17,862 bases of DNA from Haplosporangium gracile (lineage: Eukaryota; Mortierellomycota; Mortierellomycetes; Mortierellales; Mortierellaceae): the NCBI GenBank assembly GCA_015499985.1, contig JAAAUF010000859.1:1-17862 (forward strand), in the 5' to 3' direction. Under the pieces are notes generated by a model. That model was not told where the DNA came from and searched no databases. It saw only the letters and a program-made list of their open reading frames with translations. The translations under genes were made by a program, and so were the position numbers. This document shows positions 1 to 7,288 of this stretch, one piece after another. How positions within the stretch are numbered: position 1 is the stretch's first letter; the number at the start of each line of letters is the position of its first letter.

Positions 1-572
1 GCGCAGAGCCAGGTTTAGGACCGGACTGCGACTGGTGGATGGCTCTTGGAAGAGTCTGGTATGTAGTCCCTTTCACTATCAAATGCCTCCCTTGAGCTTT
101 TTATCGAAAAAATAAAATTGCGTACGAAAAAAAAATAATTCCGCGTCGAAGGAAAAATGGACGCGTTTCAAAGCTTTTAATTGTTGTCCCTAAAACAGGC
201 GAGGCGATGGACCAACAGTTTCTGATTAGCCAAGAAAAATGAATGCTTTAAAATGTGTATTAGCAGCAGGAATGTAGCAGCGTGGAGCTCGGCTGAAAGA
301 ACGAAAGAAAAAGTAGAGCTACGTGTTGAAAAGCCCTACCAGGAATAAGTTCATCACAGTCGGTCAGTTGGCTAAGAAGAACCAGCTCTGTCCTTTGCGG
401 ACCTGCGCAAACGCCAATTTGTTTTCCCAAGCACGTTACTACCATGACCGTAAACCATAGTATGCATATTCTATTTTATTACGCGCTCCATCAACATACT
501 TCAATCGAAGGAAGGATCCGTCATTTTAGTAACAAAAGCAGCCCGACAAAAAAAATAGCGCCTTGTCCACGA
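1..572. other. Left-edge intergenic region; possible tail of an upstream plus-strand gene
   Basis: No complete gene is visible here. The first ~60 bases are clearly more GC-rich than the AT-rich stretch that follows, and an AATAAA hexamer lies on the plus strand at 111-116. This would fit the last bases of a plus-strand gene entering from the left. In one frame a stop (TAG) falls at 16-18; another frame runs to a TGA at about 93-95, and a donor-like GTATGT lies at about 60. I cannot choose a frame or name a family. The rest, to 572, is AT-rich with A/T homopolymer runs and includes the 3' untranslated region of the minus-strand Exo84 gene. A 61-codon minus-strand ORF at 260-445 has no recognisable features. 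Confidence 0.25.
475..480 (-). terminator. Polyadenylation signal AATAAA for the Exo84 gene
   Basis: On the minus strand an exact AATAAA lies about 93 bases beyond the Exo84 stop codon (573-575). This is a usual distance for a fungal 3' untranslated region. It supports the stop chosen for the last coding exon. Confidence 0.5.
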
Positions 573-3500
573 TTAAAGTTCAATGCCTAAGTTACACATG
601 ATGCGACACGGAAAAAAAAATTGAAACGATCAGTAAAGCACATCAGGAAAATGCAGCAACGTACAGGAATTAATGCACCAACCAAGATCAATAGACAAAA
701 AAACATACCTCCTAACTCCTCACGGACAGACTCCAGCTCAGGTATAGGTCTATCAAAACGATGCTAGAAAACACAACATTACATCTTTCGTGAGTAAACC
801 AAAACATCAACCCCCCAGAACATTCCTAGTATTCAAGAGCCGAAACTAAATGGCGATTTAACTTACGCGCAGTTGCACAATGACTCGGGATATAAAACTC
901 TCAGAAATGAACTGGAAGTTTGAATTTACACTTGCGCGCTATTCGATGGAAAATGAAGCCCATTGTGTTAGCAAGAGGAGTGGGCGAATACAGGAAGTGC
1001 AAGCGCCAGTCAATAAAAAACAAGAAGGGGTGCGACAAGTACCTGGTCATCTGTAAGACCCTTTTCTTCATAAACCTGAATCGTCCTGTTCACGTATGCC
1101 TTGAACAAGATCGCGATACTTTCAACAATCCTGGTGTAGAGCTACATTGATCAAATATAAACGCATCGGTTTTAGTTCAGGAAACTTTGTCTCATAATCG
1201 GTCATTTTGTAGATCCCGCCATTAGTTGCTTTCAGAGGACGTACCGTCAAGCTGCCGATCAAGCAGATGTTATTCACAAACTGCAGCATAACAGTGTAGA
1301 AAGCGATCATACTGGCTGATAGAGGAGTCGCTGAGCCTAGAGTGTGAAAAACAAAAATATATGACGCATGAGAAACAGGCCAAGAGCTAACGCAGCCTAT
1401 CCTTCCCATTTGCTCACGCATATGTCTCAAAGGTATTACCAAGTTCCTCGCCAGACATGGGTGCAAAATCATCGTGCTCAATGATGGCATCCATTCTCTC
1501 TAGACAACGCCTCTCATGTTCTGCAATAGTCTCGGTCAAGTAGGGCAACAAGAACGAGTCCAGCACAAAGATCATATCCAGTCCAACCTCCTTAAGCTAG
1601 AATGAGGAAAGACATAAGCGCATATTTAAGAGAAAATCAGCCTCATGGCCTAACGAATACTCTCCGCAAAGCTACACAGCCCAGAAACACATAATCCTAC
1701 CTTGCTGCACTGCTCCTGAGTAACTTTGTAGCAGTCGGCAATGACCTGGAAGTTGCTTTGTTGACTTCCAAAGACAATGTCTTTATATATGTCAGCAAAG
1801 CACTCCATCTCCTGCTTGGCCCACTTGACGAGCGCAGAGCTCATCTTGGGGTCCTTGAAGGACCCCTCAAACCATTCAGAGGTGTTCCTGATAGTCGTAA
1901 ATACAATCATCGCCAATTCCTCGACATGAAGCACGGGATCCTTCTTTGGCTTGACTTGACTATTACATTCAGTGCAGGTATAACAAAAAATCAATCAAGG
2001 ATCGCTTGTCGTTTCGTAGATTGAAAGCAGAACAGCAAAAAAAAAAAAAAACGCAACATACTCCATTCTTTGGCGAACCACTTTGGTTCTGTTGGTCAAG
2101 AATACGTCCTTGGCCTGGTCAAGACAGCCTAGGCGCTCCAGCCATCCAACATCACGCTGAACCGCAACTTTTGTGATGTAAGATTGTCCGAGATCCAGAA
2201 TAACGGCACGAGATAAACGCGATACTCTCTCATCCAGACGCTTCCTTGTGTCCTCAAGCTTAGCTACAGGCAACGTCATCTGCGATAAGATCACCGTGGC
2301 TATGATGGTTGAAGATGGAGAACACGACAGTATTTAGGAACATGATCAAACATTATGTAGGGAGTTTCAAGAGTCAAAGTTGAGTCACTAAACACCTGCT
2401 TACCTTTTTCAATACCTGCAACAGCTGCGTCAAACTCTCTTTGCGCGATCATGACATCCAACTCATCCGTAAACTCTGCCAGCCAGCGTGTGTCGGCCTG
2501 GTTTGTTCCTGTCATTGACTTAAACTTCATTCCTGCGCGGCTTGGCATGGCCTGGATTCAATTGGATATCATATTGGTTAGCAATTAATATAACTAACGA
2601 CAGCAAATGAATGCTGAGCAAAGTAAACTGTCGAATGCCTTACTGGAGAGAACCCAAACATGCCTATGAGACGATAGTATAATAGATAAATAAAAAGAAC
2701 CAGTGTGAGTTCACGGATATGATTGACATTCAGATACAGATGGCACATACAGTTGAGTATTCATACCCTTGTTGCGAGATTCGTTCGACCGGGCAACAAT
2801 CTCATCAGTAGTACGTTTGATGTTGACGAGCATAGTCTGTTTCTCCTGTCCCTTCTCCGTCTTGTAGACAAACACGTCCGTTTCGTGTGTAATCTTGATC
2901 GCATTGCGGACATCTAAAAATTCCAAATGAATGTAAATATTTTGGAACAAACATCTCAAAAAGAGGCGATTGACATATCATAGTGTGCAAAATAAAAACA
3001 GATATGCATACCAACAGTGTCCTTCATGTCCTCGACGGTGATCTCGGTCAAGGACCAGCATCGATCGCCCAGCAACTTGTACTTTGACTGAGCAGCTGTC
3101 TTTTTCTTGCGGGTGGCAATCAAAATCGTGTCGTTCATGAGCACAATATGGACAGGGTGCTTGATCTTGTTGGTCGACGTGTTCACCTCCACCCAACTAG
3201 GCGACTCGCGGATCAAATGGCGCTTGGGATGATATGGAAGCATTTTCTATTGATTTGTGTTGACAGAACAAAAAACAAAAACAAAACAAAGGTTAGTGCG
3301 CTGTTGATAGTTGCTTTCCATTAGATACGTTTTGAACTCCTAATACTGACAAGACGTACCTGGGCTCCTTCAATACCCTCCCACAGAGCCATCATTTGCG
3401 CCTTCCACACAGAGGTCAAGTCCGACATACTAGAAACCATCACTGTCATTCTCTTTGGAACAACAGGTGCCGAATCCTCAATACCTACCAGAAACGAAAA

Positions 3501-5082
3501 TTGGATGGGGTAAGCAAGAGGATATCGCAAAGCAAAACTTGACAAGGATATATGTTCCCACCTGCTGAGTGAATCTTTAACATACCCGCAGTAAGCAAGA
3601 ACTCGTCGTCATTGTCCACGAGGTTGTCGCTTGACATCTTTAGATCATCCAAGAGTCCACGAAGTGTCTGCATGTCGCTCTCCAGCTTGGAAATCTCCTT
3701 GGAAATGGTGACGAATTCGTTATAGTTCTTGAACACGTTTTCCTGAAGATCCTCTGCTGCCAACGATTTGGAATCCTTGAGTGACTGCAAGAACGCGCGC
3801 ACAGTCTCTTCACTCGCATTCGCCAGATTCTTGGTAAGATCTAAAAAATATCAGATGCGACGGTCGAAGTTGTCAATTAATTGTTCAGATCAATTTATCC
3901 ATCCCTGTGTCCTCCCTTTGCTCCAAAGTGAACAAAGTACTTACAGTCCTCATGACGAAAGTCTTCTTGCGCAAACTGGGCAATCTCGACAATAGGCTTT
4001 CCTTCCATCAGGCGACTAGATGAAGGTGATGGCGACGACATTGAAATCAGATTCTTGCGCATAGGCTGTGGAGGTTGTGGCGGAGTGTCTTTTCTAACAG
4101 GAACGGAAGCTTCCTTCCTGAGAACAGGCGATGGTGGCTCCTTTTGTGATTTTTGAGACGAAGCGGTGCTTCTTCTGACAGGAGGTTTTGGCGGAGGTGT
4201 AGAGGGAGTTTCCTTGCGTGAGACTGGTGAGGGCATGGATGGTTCGTTACGGATCTGAGGTGATGACGAGCTGGGCGGATCCTTGCGGACATTGTGGGCC
4301 GAGTTTTCCCTGCGAAGAGCCTTGGGTGGGACGGGAGCAGGGTTCGACTGGGAAGGGGTAGGAATAGGTACAGGGCTTGGGCTGGATGTTTGACCGGGCC
4401 GTGCTGCCGAGGGTATTTGATGTGTCGTCTTTGGCTGGTAGTTAATGGGCGCCATGGGTGAAGGAACTGGAGGAGCGTAGGCGGGTGTATTTTGTGCGCC
4501 AGAAGGCGATCCCATGCCACCGTAGATTGAAAGCGGGGTCGATGGGCTGGCAGACTGTGGTGGTGGTCCTGAAGGCGGGCCTGGAGGTCGGAAGTTAGGG
4601 TTGACGCCATTGGGTCGAGGCGGGCCAGGCCCCATGTTGAGTCCCATATTAGGCCCAGGTCCCATATTCATATTCGGCAGTCCCATGTTCGGTCCAGGTC
4701 CCATGTTTTGACCCATATTCGGTGGAGGGCCTGGTCTCCCCATAGGACCGCCCATAGGACCACCCATAGGACGCTGGCCCATGGGAGGCATAGCTCCGCC
4801 CATACCCATTGGGGGGCCCATCTGGCGTTGAGGTGGACCTCCCATCATGTTTGGTGGTGGTCGTGGTCGCATGTTTGGTGGATAGTTTCCTCCTGGCCCG
4901 CCCATGTTCATGTTTCCCATCGGGGGCCCCATGGGTCCTCCTTGTTGCTGTTGGTACATTCCTCCGGGGCCCATGGGTCTTGGGGGACCAGGACGCATGT
5001 ACTGTTGGCCCTGAGGAGGAGGTCCGTTGGGGGGCATCCTCTGCTGGGGAGGCGGCCCCTGTCGCCTTGGTTGAGGCTGCAT
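573..5082 (-). CDS. EXO84: Exocyst complex component Exo84 with long Pro/Gly/Met-rich N-terminal extension
   Basis: Exo84 is a subunit of the octameric exocyst, which tethers secretory vesicles to the plasma membrane before fusion. My model has 15 exons: 5082-3945, 3840-3586, 3484-3360, 3246-3012, 2913-2767, 2663-2644, 2551-2404, 2299-2062, 1959-1701, 1596-1440, 1336-1245, 1141-1043, 938-867, 763-709 and 586-573. All junctions are GT-AG and the total is 3,054 nt (1,017 aa). An in-frame TAA six bases upstream of the ATG fixes the start. Residues 1-357 are low complexity (Pro/Gly/Met/Gln, then Ser/Pro, then basic repeats). Residues ~358-470 are the Exo84/Vps51-like N-terminal coiled region (LTKNLANASEETV, ENVFKNYNEF). 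Residues ~510-635 look like the PH domain, followed by the helical C-terminal domain (EFDAAVAGIEK, HRFDRPIPELE). Yeast and human Exo84 are ~725-755 aa, so the excess is the N-terminus. The family call is firm. Least certain are the donor of intron 2 (3585, or 3561 in frame) and the acceptor of exon 13 (938, or 911 in frame). Confidence 0.9.
2644..2663 (-). other. EXO84: 20-nt micro-exon (exon 6) of EXO84
   Basis: Introns of 103 bp (2664-2766) and 92 bp (2552-2643) flank a 20-nt coding exon that contributes residues GMFGFSP between the PH domain and the C-terminal helical domain. The acceptor is CATAG and the donor GTAAGG. Including it keeps the phase exactly (phase 1 in, phase 0 out) and joins the AACAAGG end of exon 5 to the GCCATGCC start of exon 7. 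Skipping it would shift the frame. Confidence 0.7.
3945..5082 (-). repeat. EXO84: Low-complexity coding exon with Gly/Pro/Met repeats (EXO84 exon 1)
   Basis: Exon 1 is a single 1,138-nt exon, while the rest of the gene is cut into exons of 14-259 nt. It encodes three kinds of low-complexity sequence. Residues 1-172 are Pro/Gly/Met/Gln-rich, with PMGG repeated in tandem (residues 105-116, about 4735-4770) and the ten-residue NMGPGPNMGL twice plus a partial copy (residues 127-154, about 4618-4704). Residues 173-255 are Ser/Pro/Thr-rich. Residues 256-346 carry about nine copies of a short basic-acidic motif (such as VRKDPP, SRKETP, LRKEAS, VRKDTP). No signal peptide or membrane segment is seen. 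Confidence 0.8.
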
Positions 5083-6239
5083 TGGTTAGGAGGGACGGCG
5101 ATGTAGTTGTGTGAGTGTGTGAGTAATAGAGCAGAAGGAGAGTGGCTCAGTCGGTCAAAGGTGGGTGGATGAGAGGGGTGGATGAGAGGGGGTGGTGACC
5201 TTGACGGTTGGTGTATGAGTCGAGATGATGCCCAGCAAGTCAGTCCCGTCCTTCTATTCAGTAAGTCCGTCGTATGTTCGGTGGTGTGAAAAAAAAAATG
5301 TCGCGTCTGCGGGGCTGGCTCAAAAGGAGGAAGTGACGGTCAGTCGCTCTCGCTCATTCTGATCCTCGTGGCACATTCAGCGGACAGGATAAAAAAGCCA
5401 CATTTGGATCGCCTTTTTTAATATCGCATCACATACACGCTCGCCATCCCTTCTTCGGCCTGTCGCACGTCGTATTTATAGGCAGCATAATAGGAAATGC
5501 ACTGTTGTGGGTGAATAGAGAGGGTTATTGGGAGGAATTAAACGAAATGAGTTAGCAAGAGAGGAAACACAGAGCTATTCAGTAAAGCATCGGCCCTCTG
5601 ACATTAAAAAAAAAGAACTTGGTGGCAATTCACCTGGTGCCAGAGAGAGTCGTCCTTATTACCTGTTCACAAACAAACACGTACATGGCATACACTGGCT
5701 CAATTACTCAGGGAACCAGGACTTTCACATCAGTTAAGTGTTTTTTTTTATTTTATTCTGTGGGTCCCCATGGGATTTGATCTGGAACCGTCCATGTAAT
5801 GAAAAAAACGCGTTGTTGTCCTCTACCTTCTAGCGTCATCGATGATTTTGTTTGTGTTAGCTGGTACTGACTTTCAAATTTCATGGGGAATGATACCGAC
5901 ATTCAGCTCAGCCAAAGGAAGCGAAAGAGGGATTGTTGCACCAGTGAGTCTCGTTGACAAACAGTAACAACGACAACAAAAAAGAGCGAATGGCTGTGAA
6001 TATTGACTATGGCGCGATTCGGCCGTTTGTTTGTTCCCGCGCTTCAAATTGTCGCACATCGAATCGACCCCTTATTGGCTGACAAACTGAAAACGGGCCA
6101 TAAAAAGAGCAAAGGGAAGAACTTTTCACACTTCACTCTTCACTCCTCTTCCCCATCCATTCATTCCACTTCCATTAGCCTTCCTTCCACCATTTCAGCC
6201 ATACTCCCTCTCCTCAAGTCCACTCTCAGACCACGCACC
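5083..6239. promoter_or_regulatory. Divergent upstream region between EXO84 and MsrA
   Basis: This 1,157-bp stretch separates two divergent start codons and shows no convincing gene. Next to EXO84 it holds a 13-bp direct tandem repeat, GTGGATGAGAGGG, at 5165-5177 and 5178-5190, and a TATAAATA-like box on the minus strand at 5473-5480, far (~390 bp) from the ATG. Next to MsrA it ends in a C/T-rich leader from about 6110 to the ATG, typical of fungal transcription start regions. Small ORFs at 5528-5737 and 5874-6059 look like chance. See the separate entry for CCAAT- and STRE-like motifs. Confidence 0.5.
6068..6078 (+). promoter_or_regulatory. CCCCT (STRE-like) next to inverted CCAAT box upstream of MsrA
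   Basis: CCCCT at 6068-6072 is the reverse of AGGGG, the core stress-response element bound by Msn2/4-type zinc fingers in yeast. ATTGG at 6074-6078 is an inverted CCAAT box. Both lie ~160-170 bp before the MsrA ATG, and stress control of a methionine-repair gene would make sense. The motifs are short and could be chance. If the longer MsrA reading frame is used, they would lie inside it. Confidence 0.3.
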
Positions 6240-7054
6240 ATGACCGAAACTGCTACTTTTGCCGCCGGATGCTTCTGGTAAGTCATATTTGAACATCTTT
6301 TTCTTTTATCGCACAAAAGCCATGTTTTGGCTGTCTGCGCATTCTCTTTTCTATTCTTCCGAGTTCATTTATTTTTAGCACCCTACTTATTACTTTCTTT
6401 AACAACTGTTGTTCATAGGGGTGTCGAAAAGGCATTCCAGCGCTTCTACAAGGATGAAAACATTAAGACCAGCGTTGGATACACCGGTGGTGCTGACAAC
6501 AACCCCGACTACAAGAAGGTACTTCTTACACATGACATTATTAAAGTGAAAAGATCAAAGCACGCAAGCAAAGCAGCACAATGGAGGGATGAGTCAATAA
6601 CATTATCGCCCCATTGGAACAAACAAGCAGTTATTAACCATCGGAGCCTTGATTTCCCTCTATATTTCACTCACCGTTCATAACCAAATAGGTCTGCACA
6701 GGATCGACCAAGCATGCAGAGGCACTCCAGATCCACTACACTCCCAACGACAAGATCAACTACCCCAATCTGGTCGAGTTCTTCTACAGGATGCACGACC
6801 CCACCACCCTCAACTCTCAGGGTCCCGATGTTGGCACTCAGTACCGCTCAGCCATCTTTTTCCACTCGCTCGAGCAGGAGCAGATCGCCAAGAGGGTCAC
6901 TGCTGAGGTTCAGGAGAAGCATTACAAGGGCAAGCATATTGTTACGCAGATTGTCCCAGCGGGCGAGTGGTTCGATGCGGAGGATTATCATCAGAATTAC
7001 TTGAATAAGAACCCCGACGGCTATGAGTGTCCCTCTCACTTTTTGAGATGGTAG
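6240..7054 (+). CDS. MXR1: Peptide-methionine (S)-S-oxide reductase MsrA
   Basis: MsrA reduces the S-epimer of methionine sulfoxide in proteins and free methionine, using thioredoxin as electron donor. Three exons (6240-6277, 6419-6518, 6692-7054) with GT-AG introns of 141 and 173 bp total 501 nt, 166 aa. The GCFW catalytic motif spans the first junction, with nucleophilic Cys11. GYTGG follows at residues 33-37, then STKHAEA, and the GTQYRSAIFF core motif. A C-terminal GYECPSHF segment has Cys159 as likely resolving cysteine. The length is near the family minimum because the protein starts just before the catalytic motif. The ATG at 6240 has good context (CACCATGA) and follows a C/T-rich leader, so I chose it. 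An in-frame ATG at 6009 would add 77 residues. The gene is tail-to-tail with the mitochondrial Hsp90 gene. MXR1 is the yeast gene name. Confidence 0.93.
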
Positions 7055-7074
7055 ACGACCGAGTAACACGAAAT

Positions 7075-7080
7075 AATAAA
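7075..7080 (+). terminator. Polyadenylation signal AATAAA for MsrA
   Basis: An exact AATAAA begins 21 bases after the MsrA stop codon on the plus strand. This gives a very short 3' untranslated region. Confidence 0.5.
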
Positions 7081-7122
7081 ACAAGATGTTTGTATTCTCA
7101 TCAGCGTACTTCGATGTGCTCA

Positions 7123-7128
7123 TTTATT
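7123..7128 (-). terminator. Candidate polyadenylation signal AATAAA for TRAP1
   Basis: On the minus strand an exact AATAAA lies about 160 bases past the TRAP1 stop codon (7289-7291). It is the only canonical hexamer I found between the two convergent genes in that orientation. Its cleavage site would fall close to, or overlap, that of MsrA on the other strand. Confidence 0.4.
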
Positions 7129-7288
7129 GTAAACATGTCCTTTGTAAGAAGGGAAAAAGTCTCCCATGCGTTGATTGTGATACAAGCTTCATTCATCACA
7201 AAGAGTTCGCAAAAAGAAAGAAAAATAGAAAAAAAACTGTAGTATTCCTAATAGTCTATGTGTTTAGTAGTAATACATAATACTTTCT

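Noticed and set aside
920..1490. Small ORFs on both strands at 920-1150 (plus) and 1122-1490 (minus) as separate genes
   Set aside because: They overlap the EXO84 C-terminal exons and introns. The minus-strand ORF runs through exons 10-11 into introns, and correct splicing removes its stop.
4708..5114. Plus-strand ORFs rich in His, Trp and Ser or in Val and Gly opposite EXO84 exon 1
   Set aside because: They are reverse-strand readings of the Gly/Pro/Met repeat region; low-complexity DNA gives open frames on both strands.
5528..5737. 69-codon ORF in the EXO84-MsrA interval
   Set aside because: Composition is unremarkable, there is no recognisable motif and no supporting leader, and a frame of this length is expected by chance.
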